Source: Microvirga aerilata (lineage in GTDB: Bacteria; Pseudomonadota; Alphaproteobacteria; Rhizobiales; Beijerinckiaceae). From it: a stretch of 64,000 nt of DNA. The DNA is taken from NCBI RefSeq assembly GCF_016743775.1, contig NZ_JAEQMY010000017.1, positions 1-64,000 of the forward strand. Reading direction: 5' to 3'. Below the pieces are notes generated by a model. That model did no database searches. It was not told where the DNA came from and saw only the letters and a list, made by a program, of their open reading frames with translations. Positions 43,342 to 53,343 of the stretch are shown here, piece after piece. Within the stretch, counting starts at the first letter, position 1. Every line of letters starts with the position of its first letter. The translations under genes and the position numbers were made by a program.

Positions 43342-44922
43342 TCAGGAGCCATGTCCGGGCGAGGGGGCGAGACTGTCCGGTATCGGAAACGGCCGCTTCT
43401 CAAGAGGAAAAGGCACGTAGAGCGGGTTCGCGGTCTCATGCCAGAGGCCGAAAGCTTTGCGGTATGCGCTCCGTGCAGGACTGAAAAGACCCAGATCGCT
43501 GTCGATCTGGAAAGCCCCTCCCCCCGAGAGACTTGCGTCCGACCAACTCACGAAAGAGAGCAGCTTGTCGATCTTTCGTATGGACCTTGAACCGAACGAC
43601 CGACCCATCCTGAGATGAAACTCCCCATCGCCTGCCGCGCGCACGGAGTCATAGTATCCTATCGTTTCCAGGACCGGCTTTTGTCGGAACATGAGCGACG
43701 AGGCATCTGGCCTGAAGTAGCCGTTCAGAGCCCTGAAGCCGCGCTGTTTAGAGCAGCGAACATGATCTACCCAAGTCGCGATGATCGATTGATCTCGCCG
43801 GAGCTCGGCAACCGCGGTAGCAATCTTCTGCGGGTGAGCCCAATCGTCAGCGTCCTGATTGGTCACGAACTCTCCCGTGGCGGATGCAAGCGCCATGTTC
43901 CTGGCAACAAATACGCCCGAATTACGCCCCATGGACAACAGGCGAAAGCGTGGGTCGGCATCACAGAACGGCGCCACGATGCTGGCAGTGTCATCGGTGC
44001 TCGCGTCGTCCACGACGATCACCTCGAAGTCGCGGTAGGTCTGATTGCGCAAGGACTCCAAGACGTACGAAATGGTTCCGGCGCTGTTGTAGGCCGGCAC
44101 CAGGATCGACACCAATGGTCCCTGCAAAGGAGGATTGGCCGGCGCACTTTTTAGATTCTCGCAGGCGAACGGTGCACTCTCATCCTTCAACTGGACCGGG
44201 GTTAGGCCCTGCTTCGAGAGGACCGAGTTAATTGAGGCAAGCTGAAGGTCATAGCGTCCGCTCCAGAAGTGGAGCTGAGCATCGAAGATGTCCAGTTTCA
44301 TTCCCGTCCTGGCGCTGCCTGCTGCGTCTCGTAGCGCCTTCTCCAGATCGATCGCGTCTTGCTCCCAGCCTTTCTCGCGAAGATCGTGGGCGCATTTGAG
44401 GATCGTGTCGAACTGCTCCGCCGCCAGCCAAGTCCGTTGAGAGACAATTCGTTCCACCACAAACCTATGCGCATCCGGCCCCATTCTTTCGGCGAAAGGG
44501 CGGACCTTGTTCAGGAACTCGGACGCGGCCATGGAATTCGGTTCGTTCAAGGCACCCTGGATGATCCCAGCAACCGCATCGAACTGCTTCAGATTGGCAG
44601 CCGCCAGAAGATAGACGTGCCGGCAGGCAAAGTCCTTCCTGTTCTCTTCTGGCATCGCTTCGTATGCCTGTATGACATCCTTGAATCGGTGTGCCGTGAG
44701 ATAGCAATCGAGCAGTATACGCCAGGCCCGAGCATTTTTCGTCTCCATGCTCTCGATCTGCGCGGCCGCGGCATTGAAGTTGCCTGCGTCGATGTTCCTC
44801 CTGGCATGCTGGAGCGCAACGCTCTGGCGGCTGAAGCCGATTGTCCTAGCCCGCGACACTATCCTTCGAAGAAGATCGATCTTTTTGAGCCGTGAGACAG
44901 TGCTTCGGAGGAGACGTTGCAT
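43342..44922 (-). CDS. GT2 glycosyltransferase, paralogue of the convergent gene
   Basis: A 526-residue protein with the same plan as 41286–43202: a helical N-terminal region of about 250 residues (ARRNIDAGNFNAAAAQIESME, hinting at TPR-like repeats), then a GT2 domain (VSILVPAYNSAGTIS, VIVVDDASTDDT, NQDADDWAHPQKIATAV). The two genes face each other across 139 bases and look like an inverted duplication that diverged. It is the last gene of a minus-strand series with rmlA, rmlC and rmlB. It probably adds a sugar supplied by them, which is inference from position. Confidence 0.87.
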   Translation of the reverse strand: MQRLLRSTVSRLKKIDLLRRIVSRARTIGFSRQSVALQHARRNIDAGNFNAAAAQIESMETKNARAWRILLDCYLTAHRFKDVIQAYEAMPEENRKDFACRHVYLLAAANLKQFDAVAGIIQGALNEPNSMAASEFLNKVRPFAERMGPDAHRFVVERIVSQRTWLAAEQFDTILKCAHDLREKGWEQDAIDLEKALRDAAGSARTGMKLDIFDAQLHFWSGRYDLQLASINSVLSKQGLTPVQLKDESAPFACENLKSAPANPPLQGPLVSILVPAYNSAGTISYVLESLRNQTYRDFEVIVVDDASTDDTASIVAPFCDADPRFRLLSMGRNSGVFVARNMALASATGEFVTNQDADDWAHPQKIATAVAELRRDQSIIATWVDHVRCSKQRGFRALNGYFRPDASSLMFRQKPVLETIGYYDSVRAAGDGEFHLRMGRSFGSRSIRKIDKLLSFVSWSDASLSGGGAFQIDSDLGLFSPARSAYRKAFGLWHETANPLYVPFPLEKRPFPIPDSLAPSPGHGS

Positions 44923-44964
44923 ATGGAATGGACAGCCTTCTGGTGCTGGCGTCGGAACGCGCCG

Positions 44965-45861
44965 TTATCCAAGCAATCTGCGAGGAAAACGCTCCGCATC
45001 ATCCGCAATTCGGAGCAGATACTGACCATATGTGCTTTTCGAAAGCTTCGTGCCCAGAGACACGAGCTGAGTGCGGTCGATCCAGCCGCTCGTAAAGGCG
45101 ATTTCCTCCGGACATGCGATGCGGAACCCCTGACGCTTCTCGAGCGCGCGCACGAACTCGGAGGCCTCGACCAAGCTGTCCGGCGTACCGGTGTCCAGCC
45201 AGGCATAACCCCGGCCCATCAGCTCGACTTGGAGCTCACCCATCTCCAGATAGATGCGGTTCACATCAGTGATTTCGAGTTCGCCGCGAGCGGAGGGCTT
45301 TAGCCGGGCTGCAATGTCGGTCACCTGATGGTCATAGAAATACAGCCCCGTCACGGCCCAGTTCGAGCGGGGAGCCTTAGGCTTCTCTTCGATCGAAACC
45401 GCTTTGCCATTGCTGTCGAACTCGACAACACCATACCGCTCGGGATCGGTGACATGGTATGCGAAGACGGACGCGCCGGATGTTCGGTGTGCTGCGGAAC
45501 GCAGAAGATCAGTCAATCCGTGTCCGTAATAGACGTTGTCTCCGAGGATCAGCACGGACGGCTCGCCTGCGACGAAGTCAGCACCGATAACATAGGCTTG
45601 AGCAAGCCCTTCGGGTTTCGGTTGCTCCGCATAGGACAAGCGAATGCCCCACTGCTCGCCGGTACCCAAAAGCTGCTTGAACCGCGGCAGGTCATCCAGC
45701 GTGGAAATGATGAGAATATCCCGCACTCCCGCCAGCATGAGGGTGGTCAGCGGATAGTAGATCATTGGTTTGTCGTAGATCGGCAGCAACTGCTTTGACG
45801 TAACGTAGGTCATAGGATGCAGGCGCGTTCCGCTGCCGCCGGCCAAGATGATGCCCTTCAT
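44965..45861 (-). CDS. rfbA: Glucose-1-phosphate thymidylyltransferase
   Basis: A 298-residue RmlA enzyme: dTTP plus glucose 1-phosphate to dTDP-glucose, the first step of dTDP-deoxysugar synthesis. The N-terminal nucleotide loop [11 protein letters not shown] (residues 8–18), [16 protein letters not shown], and [11 protein letters not shown] are diagnostic. The ATG at 45861 is the family start; the frame extends ten codons upstream without similarity. It lies downstream of rmlC and rmlB on the same strand. Confidence 0.95.
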   Translation of the reverse strand: MKGIILAGGSGTRLHPMTYVTSKQLLPIYDKPMIYYPLTTLMLAGVRDILIISTLDDLPRFKQLLGTGEQWGIRLSYAEQPKPEGLAQAYVIGADFVAGEPSVLILGDNVYYGHGLTDLLRSAAHRTSGASVFAYHVTDPERYGVVEFDSNGKAVSIEEKPKAPRSNWAVTGLYFYDHQVTDIAARLKPSARGELEITDVNRIYLEMGELQVELMGRGYAWLDTGTPDSLVEASEFVRALEKRQGFRIACPEEIAFTSGWIDRTQLVSLGTKLSKSTYGQYLLRIADDAERFPRRLLG

Positions 45862-45906
45862 CGCTATACTCCTTGATATTTCTAACGTCACCGGGGCGAG
45901 CCTAAA

Positions 45907-46464
45907 CTACGAGAAGTAGACCGGAAGTTCTGCAAGCTTTGGCTGGTGGCGGTCTTTATCGGAAAGAACGGCTCGGGAAGGCTCGATTGGCCATTCAATC
46001 TCGAGAGCAGGATCGTCCCAGAGCAATCCATGATCGTGAGCGGCAGAGTAATATGACGAAACTTTATAATGGACTTCGGTATTAGGCTCGAGTGTACAGA
46101 AGCCGTGAGCGAAGCCTATCGGCACGAACATCTGGCGACCATTCTCCGCTGAAAGCTCAACAGCAACGTGCTTTCCATAGGTCGGAGAGGACCGACGAAT
46201 ATCAACGACAACATCAAGAATAGAGCCCCGCACGACACGGATCAGCTTGGCCTGAGCAAATGGTTCGGCTTGAAAGTGCAGGCCCCGCACAGTGCCTGCT
46301 GACGCGGAAAGAGAACAATTGTCCTGAACGAAATCGGCCGCAATGCCCGCCTCGGCAAAATGCTGCTTGTGAAAAACCTCCGAAAAATATCCACGGCTAT
46401 CACTCAGGCGCCCTGGCGTGATCACCTTCGCATCAGGGATTTTCGTTGGCTCCACACTCAGCAC
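45907..46464 (-). CDS. rfbC: dTDP-4-dehydrorhamnose 3,5-epimerase
   Basis: A 185-residue cupin enzyme that epimerises dTDP-4-keto-6-deoxy-glucose at C3 and C5. It has the SRGYFSEVFH motif, the catalytic-histidine segment VRGLHFQAEPFAQAKLIRV (about residues 58–76) and the HYKVSSYYSAAHDHGLLWDDP stretch with catalytic Tyr and Asp. A GTG start (46464) with GAGG nine bases upstream gives the normal length. The matching reductase rmlD is not in this window. Confidence 0.95.
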   Translation of the reverse strand: MLSVEPTKIPDAKVITPGRLSDSRGYFSEVFHKQHFAEAGIAADFVQDNCSLSASAGTVRGLHFQAEPFAQAKLIRVVRGSILDVVVDIRRSSPTYGKHVAVELSAENGRQMFVPIGFAHGFCTLEPNTEVHYKVSSYYSAAHDHGLLWDDPALEIEWPIEPSRAVLSDKDRHQPKLAELPVYFS

Positions 46465-46547
46465 GGCCCATCCTCACTCTGGTTTGACTGCTTCAACATA
46501 CTTGAACGCCGTCACTCGCAATAACCGATTCAGCCCATATCTGCGAG

Positions 46548-47609
46548 TTAGATCGCCACTCCGAGCCGCTCGCCCTGATAGACGCCGGAGCGAACGCGCT
46601 CCCACCAAGCTTGATTGTCGAGATACCAGGAGACGGTCTTCCGGAGCCCGGTCTCAAAAGTTTCGGATGGACGCCATCCCAACTCGCGCTCGATCTTACT
46701 GGCGTCGATGGCATAGCGCAGATCGTGGCCGGGCCGATCGGTCACGTAGGAAATCAGCTTTTCTCGTGGCGCGATCGCGTTGCTCGGCGCCATCTCATCG
46801 ACGAGCTGACAGATAGAGCGCACGACGTCGATATTCGTGCGCTCGTTCCAGCCGCCGATGTTGTAGTTCTCGCCCACCCTGCCTTTGCCGGCTACGAGGA
46901 TCAGCGCGTCAGCGTGGTCCTCCACGTAGAGCCAGTCGCGCACATTCTCGCCCTTTCCGTAAACGGGTAGAGGCTTTCCCTCGAGCGCATTCAGGATCAT
47001 GAGAGGGATGAGCTTCTCAGGGAAATGGTAAGGTCCGTAGTTGTTAGAGCAATTGGTGATCAGCGTCGGCAGGCCGTAGGTGTGGTGCCAGGCGCGCACG
47101 AAATGGTCCGACGCAGCCTTCGACGCTGAGTAAGGCGAATTGGGCTGATACGGGTACTCCTCATGGAAGAATCCTTCATGGCCAAGGGATCCGAAAACTT
47201 CGTCCGTCGAGATGTGATGGAAGCGGAATGTATCGCGCCGCGCGGCATCAAGCCTACTCCAGTAAGCCAGCGCCGCCTGGAGCAGTGTGAAGGTGCCGAC
47301 GACGTTCGTCTGCACGAACACTCCAGGACCGTGGATCGAGCGGTCAACATGGCTTTCGGCGGCGAGATGCATGATCACGTCCGGCTGATACTCATTGATC
47401 ACGGTCTTCATCCGCTCGGCATCGACGATATCGGCGCGCATGAAGCGATATCGGTCACTGCCTGCGACAGATCGGAGGGAGTCGAGATTTCCCGCATAGG
47501 TGAGTTTATCGACGACGAGAACCTCATGCGGGGTACTGGCGATAAGCTTGCGCACGACGGCCGATCCAATAAACCCGGCGCCCCCGGTGACCAGATATCG
47601 CTTTGCCAT
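46548..47609 (-). CDS. rfbB: dTDP-glucose 4,6-dehydratase
   Basis: A 353-residue extended short-chain dehydrogenase. NAD-binding GGAGFIGS (residues 9–16), the [10 protein letters not shown] motif with catalytic Asp/Glu and [15 protein letters not shown] with the catalytic Tyr–Lys pair identify it as RmlB. It converts dTDP-glucose to dTDP-4-keto-6-deoxyglucose. The family start is the ATG at 47609, six codons inside the longer frame. It is followed downstream by rmlC and rmlA. Confidence 0.96.
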   Translation of the reverse strand: MAKRYLVTGGAGFIGSAVVRKLIASTPHEVLVVDKLTYAGNLDSLRSVAGSDRYRFMRADIVDAERMKTVINEYQPDVIMHLAAESHVDRSIHGPGVFVQTNVVGTFTLLQAALAYWSRLDAARRDTFRFHHISTDEVFGSLGHEGFFHEEYPYQPNSPYSASKAASDHFVRAWHHTYGLPTLITNCSNNYGPYHFPEKLIPLMILNALEGKPLPVYGKGENVRDWLYVEDHADALILVAGKGRVGENYNIGGWNERTNIDVVRSICQLVDEMAPSNAIAPREKLISYVTDRPGHDLRYAIDASKIERELGWRPSETFETGLRKTVSWYLDNQAWWERVRSGVYQGERLGVAI

Positions 47610-47785
47610 GACCTGTGCTCTCTCCATTACCAGTTACGTCGGCACTGCCGAGCAAGCCCGCTCGTTGAGGCGAGGGTTCTAACCTATCAAAGAAATATCG
47701 TCCACGGCCTCTGGCGTCTCCTCTGCCTGGGGGCAAAAAGCCACAATCGAGGCTCTACCTCAACTCCAGGTAGCAAAAACAACTA

Positions 47786-49801
47786 CTAGCTCATCCGTTG
47801 CATTGACCGGAAATAACCCGCCGCTTCCTTGCGGATCCGCTCTAATAGCGGATGCTCCTCCACCTGACGGTAAGCGGCGAGGATCTTGTCAGCGCCGTAG
47901 AGCTCCCGCAGGCGCTTCCAAGCTTCCGCCATGTGAACGACCCGCTTTTCCTCGTCGATGCTCCTCGACTTGCGGTGAAAGACGAAGGTGTTAGTTGCGA
48001 CGGCCAGTTCGAAGCCCGCGGCGCGAGCCCGGAAGCAGTAGTCGTTTTCCTCACCATAGAAGAGCTTGAAATTCACTTCATCGAAGAACCCGATGCTCTC
48101 AATGACTTCCTTCTTGATGCCGAAGCAAAAGCCGTGAACCAGCGGAGTCCGAGGCACGAGATCCGCCTTGCTCCAAGTCTCACAGGCAAGGTCGAGATCG
48201 GAGTGTTTCAGGCCACGCGGTAGCGGATTGATGGTCGTGTTGTTGCGTTTATCCTTGATCTGAGGAATGGATTGCGCTCCCGCTGCATTCGAGAGCGGGC
48301 CGACAATGCCTATCCTATCGCTCTGGTTGGCTGCATCGAGCAGTTTCAAGGCCCAGTTCGGGCTTACGATCGTGTCGCTGTTGAGAAGGATGCGAAATCC
48401 GGCTCCCGCAGCGGCAAGGCCACGATTTGCCGAACGCGTGTACCCCAAATTGTGCTCGTTTTCGAGCAGGACGACCCGGTCCCGGGTCGCTGAAAATTCT
48501 CGCAGATAAGAGGTCGTCGCCTCGTCGGAACGGTCATTGACGACAATGATCCTGTGACTTGGCAACAGGCTCGCCCACGCTGCCTCCAGGCAAAGCCGGA
48601 CGTCGTCGAGAGCGTTGTGAACGCAGACGATTATGTCGATGGGAATGTCGACTAGAGGCTCCAGTCGCTCCCTCTTGACCTCGGCGAAGCTCAATCCCGC
48701 TGAAGGGGTGGCGACATGGCCGAGCTTTACGAGAATATCCGGAAGCTTCAAAGCCCGCGCGAAGCTGTGGCGAAAGTAGGAGAAGTCCTCGTGGTCTCTG
48801 ACGGACGCACCCTGTGGCAGAAGCGGAACGATCTGGAGAGGTGGATGGCTGTAGGTGACCCATGCCAAGGCGAGTTGATCCCTGCGGCTGAAGCTTTCGA
48901 TCTGCCGCCACCAGGCATGAAGGGCATCGGCAGTCTCCTGACTTTTGAGGAGAACGATCATGAACCCGGTTTCGAATAGCGGCTGATTCAAGGGGAGACC
49001 AGCGCTCCTGTAGTGCTCAATCTGTAAATCGATGAGCTTTGCTGCATCCTTCTTAAGCCGCTTGCAGGCTTCGGCCTCCTCATAGAAGCACGTGCGATGC
49101 GGGTGCGATACCAAACCAAGCTGGGCGCCCTGCTGCCTGACCATCTCGATATAGTGATGTACATCGCCTCTGAAGATGATGTTGGCATCCAGCCATACAG
49201 CAGCCTGGTGGGTCGGGAAAAGCTCGTGCGGATGTGTCTTAACCCAGCGGGCGATCCTCGTTGGATCAGGGTGATAGTATGGCGAGGATCGCATCTGCCA
49301 GATGCCGTAATCATTCCGCGGGCGATCCGTGAAACACACGTACTCAACATCGGGATCGATGCGATCTGGAAGAAGCAAGTTGTCGTATTCGCCGAAGATG
49401 GCCGTGTAAAAGACGATTCTCCGGCCTTCCGGTGCAGAGGAACGGTGGGCAGAAATCTGCCGCGCGATATCGTCCTTCACATCCCATCGATTGTCGAAGA
49501 AGGCCCGGGCGGCCCGCCTCGGCAATCTTGTCGCTAGAATGTCCTTCGTTCGATCAACACCGCGCTGCACCCCAGCCGCCATACTGGGAAGACGCCTGGC
49601 CAGCAGCCGCAAGGGACGCGTCACTGTCCAGGACAGAGAACCGCGTAACCCGTTGACTTCTGATCGCAGCTCTCGGACCGTGGCTTTGAGTTCCGCGATC
49701 TCGTCCTTTTGTTGCTGGACTTGCTCCTGCAGCGAGGCGGCATCTGCTAAAGCGCTAGGGTCAGCGGGTTGGGACATGGAACGCGGAAGTTCTTGGGTCA
49801 T
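47786..49801 (-). CDS. DUF616 domain–GT2 fusion glycosyltransferase
   Basis: A 671-residue protein in three parts. Residues about 15–60 form a coiled coil (LQEQVQQQKDEIAELKATVRELRSEV). Residues about 125–345 are a DUF616/TOD1-like glycosyltransferase domain (RRIVFYTAIFGEYDNLL, YVCFTDRP, PHELFPTHQAAVWLDANI with the DxN). From about 390 there is a GT2 domain (IDIIVCVHNALDDVRLCLEAA, IIVVNDRSD, LLNSDTIVSPNWALKLLDAA). A coiled coil of this kind often tethers glycosyltransferases to each other or to an export complex. Two catalytic domains imply two transfers. It lies between rmlB and the wzt/wzm exporter. Confidence 0.85.
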   Translation of the reverse strand: MTQELPRSMSQPADPSALADAASLQEQVQQQKDEIAELKATVRELRSEVNGLRGSLSWTVTRPLRLLARRLPSMAAGVQRGVDRTKDILATRLPRRAARAFFDNRWDVKDDIARQISAHRSSAPEGRRIVFYTAIFGEYDNLLLPDRIDPDVEYVCFTDRPRNDYGIWQMRSSPYYHPDPTRIARWVKTHPHELFPTHQAAVWLDANIIFRGDVHHYIEMVRQQGAQLGLVSHPHRTCFYEEAEACKRLKKDAAKLIDLQIEHYRSAGLPLNQPLFETGFMIVLLKSQETADALHAWWRQIESFSRRDQLALAWVTYSHPPLQIVPLLPQGASVRDHEDFSYFRHSFARALKLPDILVKLGHVATPSAGLSFAEVKRERLEPLVDIPIDIIVCVHNALDDVRLCLEAAWASLLPSHRIIVVNDRSDEATTSYLREFSATRDRVVLLENEHNLGYTRSANRGLAAAGAGFRILLNSDTIVSPNWALKLLDAANQSDRIGIVGPLSNAAGAQSIPQIKDKRNNTTINPLPRGLKHSDLDLACETWSKADLVPRTPLVHGFCFGIKKEVIESIGFFDEVNFKLFYGEENDYCFRARAAGFELAVATNTFVFHRKSRSIDEEKRVVHMAEAWKRLRELYGADKILAAYRQVEEHPLLERIRKEAAGYFRSMQRMS

Positions 49802-49939
49802 GCGATCGGGACCTTGCCGATCAGAACCCGCGAGCCCAGCCGATGGCTGCGTGGGAATGCTGAACCCGAGGCGGTCATGCTGATTTTCGCGTCAGTTCCA
49901 TGCTCATCATCATTGAGCCTTTCCGATAGCATGACAGGA

Positions 49940-50704
49940 TCACCCGTCATTACCATCTACGCCCATGGAGACAGCGTATGTTTCAATAACCTCATCGATG
50001 GGCCCAGATGCTTTGATTCGACCGTGCTCCAAGATAATCGCCTTGTTGCAGAGGTCTCGCAGCACCTTGTTGGAATGGGAAGCAAGCACCAAGAGCTTGG
50101 AGTCACGAGCGAAGCTCTCTAGCTGCTCATTGGCCTTCTTCAGGAATCGTGCATCGCCGGTAGCAACCACCTCATCCAACAACAGGATGTCGGTTTCAAC
50201 GTGTGTGGAAATTGCAAAGGCCAAACGTGCTCGCATGCCAGAGGAATAGGTACGCATCGGAAGATCGAGAAAGTCTCCGAGTTCGCTGAATTCTGCAATG
50301 GCATCAGCCTTCTTCTTCAACTCAGCTTTGCTCATCCCCAGATACAGACCACGAATGAAAATGTTGTCGTAGCCGGTGGAATCCATGTCGAGACCGAAGC
50401 CGAGATTCAGCAGTGGTGCCACCCGTCCTTGGACGGTGACCCGCCCGTGGGTCGGCGGATAGAGCTTCGCCATGACGCGCAGGAGCGTTGACTTGCCTGC
50501 ACCGTTGTGTCCCAGAAGAGCCAAGCGATCCCCCGGCCCTAGCGTGAGCGACAATTGATCCAGGGCGCGAACCACCATTTGGCCCGACTGCCCCTGTGAC
50601 AACTGCCCGCCAATGTGGCTTTCCTTGGACGACTGCCGCCGGTCGGACTTCGACGCTTGCACGGGAAATTCCAGCGTGATGTTTTCAAGCTTGATTAGTG
50701 CCAT
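49940..50704 (-). CDS. wzt: Polysaccharide ABC exporter ATPase (Wzt/KpsT)
   Basis: A 254-residue ABC ATPase for polysaccharide export. Walker A is GHNGAGKST near residue 64; the signature is YSSGMRARLAFAI and Walker B ILLLDEVVATGD, with the Wzt-type SHSNKVLRDLCNKAIILEHG following. It ends just after the ATPase core, so it lacks the C-terminal carbohydrate-binding domain of long Wzt proteins (about 400 residues or more). That places it with KpsT and short Wzt forms, which do not read a terminal glycan cap. The permease gene wzm lies nine bases upstream, and together they flip or export the completed glycan across the inner membrane. Confidence 0.93.
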   Translation of the reverse strand: MALIKLENITLEFPVQASKSDRRQSSKESHIGGQLSQGQSGQMVVRALDQLSLTLGPGDRLALLGHNGAGKSTLLRVMAKLYPPTHGRVTVQGRVAPLLNLGFGLDMDSTGYDNIFIRGLYLGMSKAELKKKADAIAEFSELGDFLDLPMRTYSSGMRARLAFAISTHVETDILLLDEVVATGDARFLKKANEQLESFARDSKLLVLASHSNKVLRDLCNKAIILEHGRIKASGPIDEVIETYAVSMGVDGNDG

Positions 50705-50713
50705 TGCCCCACC

Positions 50714-51571
50714 TCAAAGCCAGAACGCAATGCGCCGGCGCCAGTGGGCATAGATCGGGACGGTGACACCCCAACCAATCGCTGTAATCCCGATGGCCAC
50801 CGCCCAGACCAAGGTGGTCGGTGCGTGCCCAAGCAGCGGTGCGCGTAAGAGTTCGATAAAATAATAGAATGGATTGAAATCCACGAAGATCGTGCGGATT
50901 CCCGTGACACTGTCCGGATACCAGAGGATCGGGGTCACGAAAAAGGCGAGACGCATGGCGTTCGGGATCATCTGCCCCAGATCTCTGTGACGCACGTTGA
51001 TGAGACCAAGCAGCAGTGCAACCCAAATCCCATTGAGAAACACAAGCATTAAGGCGGGAAGGATCAGGATGACATTAGGAAATGCCGACACACCGTAGAG
51101 AATAACAACCGCAATATACACCAGCGAGTTGAAGCCGAGGATGATCAAATTCTTCCAGAGAAGCTTATAGATATAGACGGTCCTCGGAACGGGGATCTCC
51201 CGGATCGCAGTGGCATTACCCACAAAGGCGTCCTTCCCCTCGAGCACGAGAGCATTGAGAAAAACCCATACCATATAACCGGTGACAAGATGGGGGATAT
51301 AGTCAGACGTCGGATGGCTCATGATCCCACCGTACAGGCTGCCAATGCAGGTCACGAACAAAGCCAGGCTCAGCGTATTCCAGAACGGGCCGATGCGCGA
51401 GCGACGGTGACGTGTCTGCACATCGCGCCAGCCCAGCGTCATCCACAACTCACGCCAGCGCCAGCCGTCCCGAACCTCTTGCAGGACATCCAACATATTC
51501 GAACCGTTGGTTCTCAACTTCGCTTCCTTGATCCCGTTCCTGGCGCTCGGACGTTGAACCCGAGACGCCAA
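50714..51571 (-). CDS. wzm: Polysaccharide ABC exporter permease (Wzm/KpsM)
   Basis: A 285-residue ABC-2-type permease with about six helices. A short cytoplasmic N-terminus (LWMTLGWRDVQTRHRRSRIGPFWNTLS) is the ABC-2 signature before the first helix. GYMVWVFLNALVLEGK, RHRDLGQMIPN and a C-terminal HWRRRIAFWL are typical. It pairs with the Wzt ATPase. The start at 51571 is the farthest in-frame ATG; a start at 51496 would also keep the family region. Confidence 0.92.
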   Translation of the reverse strand: MASRVQRPSARNGIKEAKLRTNGSNMLDVLQEVRDGWRWRELWMTLGWRDVQTRHRRSRIGPFWNTLSLALFVTCIGSLYGGIMSHPTSDYIPHLVTGYMVWVFLNALVLEGKDAFVGNATAIREIPVPRTVYIYKLLWKNLIILGFNSLVYIAVVILYGVSAFPNVILILPALMLVFLNGIWVALLLGLINVRHRDLGQMIPNAMRLAFFVTPILWYPDSVTGIRTIFVDFNPFYYFIELLRAPLLGHAPTTLVWAVAIGITAIGWGVTVPIYAHWRRRIAFWL

Positions 51572-51645
51572 ACTTATCTAAACTTGGGCCGACGCCCATT
51601 GGTGAGGCAGTGGCTCTCGTCTCGGATGACCTCACATCTGCGCGT

Positions 51646-52953
51646 TTACGCCTTCACCACGTTACCGCGGGCGCCCAGATATCGTCCGCGCGTATCGACG
51701 ATGAGCTTCGCGTGCTTCTCAATGATGCCGTAGTCGAATTTGTCGTGGTCCGTTGCGAGAAGCACCAGATCGTAATCGGCAAGTGCCTCGGGGGTTAGCT
51801 CGACGCTCTTGAGATCGAAGGAATAACGCCGCATCTTAGGGAAGCTCGGGACGTGCGGATCGCTGTAGGAAATCTGCGCCCCTTTATCCTGAAGCAGCGT
51901 CATCAGCTCGACTGAGGGCGACTCCCGCATGTCGTCGACATTCTTCTTGTAGGCGATGCCGAGAACAAGGATTTTGCTGCCACGGATCGGCTTCTCGCGC
52001 TCGTTGAGGGCATCGGCGATTTTCTCGACGACCCATTCCGGCATCGTGCTATTGATTTCGCCCGCGAGCTCGATGAAGCGGGTATGGAGGCCATACTCGC
52101 GCGCCTTCCAGGTCAGGTAGAACGGATCGATCGGGATGCAGTGCCCTCCCAAGCCTGGGCCGGGATAATAGGGAACGAAGCCGAACGGCTTGGTAGCGGC
52201 TGCCCGAATGACCTCGTGGATATCGATTCCCATCCGGTCGGCGATAATCTTCATCTCGTTGACGAGACCGATATTGACCGCGCGATGGATGTTCTCCAGC
52301 AGCTTTGTCAACTCAGCAGCCTGCGTGGAGCTTACCGGAACAACCGTGTTGATCACTTGGCCGTAGAGAGCAAGGCCCACTTCTAGGCAGGACGGGGTGC
52401 TGCCGCCGCAAACCTTGGGGATATTGTGCGTACTGAACTTGGCATTCCCCGGATCCTCGCGCTCGGGCGAGAATACGAGAAACGCATCCTCGCCCACGGT
52501 GAAGCCAGCCCTCTCAATCCGGGGGCGCAACTCCTCTTCAGTGGTGCCAGGATAGGTGGTGCTCTCCAGAGATATGATCTGACCAACTCTCAGATGCGGC
52601 AGAAGCGCGTCGACCGTATTCAATACGAAGCTGAGGTCCGGTTCACGATACTTGTTCAGGGGCGTGGGGACGCACAGGATCAGGGCGTCTACGTCGCGAG
52701 CACGTGACAGATCGGAGGTTGGCTCGAACCCGTTCTTGATCGCCTTGGCAATCCCTTCGGAGCCGATATGTTCTATATAGGTCTGCCCCTGTTTGAGGAG
52801 ATCGACCTTACTCTGGTCAATATCGAAACCGACGACCTTGTAGCCGACCTCGGAATAACGGAGCGAAAGCGGCAAACCGACATAGCCCAGCCCGACGATG
52901 CCGATCACAGCGGTCTTCTCGTTGAACTTTTTCAGCAGCGTATCTTTGTGCAT
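51646..52953 (-). CDS. UDP-sugar 6-dehydrogenase (WbpA/UDP-GlcNAc type)
   Basis: A 435-residue nucleotide-sugar dehydrogenase. The N-terminal NAD site is [10 protein letters not shown] (residues 21–30), the middle domain carries SPEREDPGN, and the catalytic Cys is C271 in [16 protein letters not shown]. The layout and [11 protein letters not shown] motif match WbpA/VipA-type enzymes, which make UDP-N-acetyl-D-glucosaminuronic acid, more closely than UDP-glucose dehydrogenase; UDP-N-acetylmannosamine as substrate is also possible. The product is an uronic acid donor for the glycan. It is the promoter-proximal gene of the minus-strand run ending at the GT2 at 43342. Confidence 0.9.
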   Translation of the reverse strand: MHKDTLLKKFNEKTAVIGIVGLGYVGLPLSLRYSEVGYKVVGFDIDQSKVDLLKQGQTYIEHIGSEGIAKAIKNGFEPTSDLSRARDVDALILCVPTPLNKYREPDLSFVLNTVDALLPHLRVGQIISLESTTYPGTTEEELRPRIERAGFTVGEDAFLVFSPEREDPGNAKFSTHNIPKVCGGSTPSCLEVGLALYGQVINTVVPVSSTQAAELTKLLENIHRAVNIGLVNEMKIIADRMGIDIHEVIRAAATKPFGFVPYYPGPGLGGHCIPIDPFYLTWKAREYGLHTRFIELAGEINSTMPEWVVEKIADALNEREKPIRGSKILVLGIAYKKNVDDMRESPSVELMTLLQDKGAQISYSDPHVPSFPKMRRYSFDLKSVELTPEALADYDLVLLATDHDKFDYGIIEKHAKLIVDTRGRYLGARGNVVKA

Positions 52954-53343
52954 CGAAAAATCTCGGCTTTAGGCGCCTAGGATAGGACGGCCCTTCTATA
53001 AGGGCATTGATCTAGACCGCATACCTCCGGAAAGCGCCATAGTGCCGCGCCTCCTGCAGGTGAAGGCCAATCCGGCCAACAAGCCTGACCGGCGTCCCTT
53101 GGGCGCCGCTATACCTCTTTGAACTCGGTCCAGCAACCCTGACACAGCGTCAGACCAACCTGACGCAATGAGGGCGAAACGACGCCTTTCCGAACGGCAT
53201 CTGGGCCTCTCATAGGTCCTATTCGTTAGCCGCCCGACCCGACATGGCCAAGGTTATGGAGGGGTTAGCCATCCTCTGCGTCTCCGTCTTGCCTGCCTCA
53301 TCTGATCGATTTACTAGAACGGATCCGATCTTGGAGAGCATGA
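52954..53343. other. 390-bp divergent promoter region with a hairpin
   Basis: No gene is visible between the divergent dehydrogenase and GT2 genes. A perfect hairpin, GCCCTT-CTAT-AAGGGC, is at 52990–53005, 37 bases upstream of the dehydrogenase start. It may be an operator or a leader structure. The rest shows no recognised elements. Confidence 0.4.
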
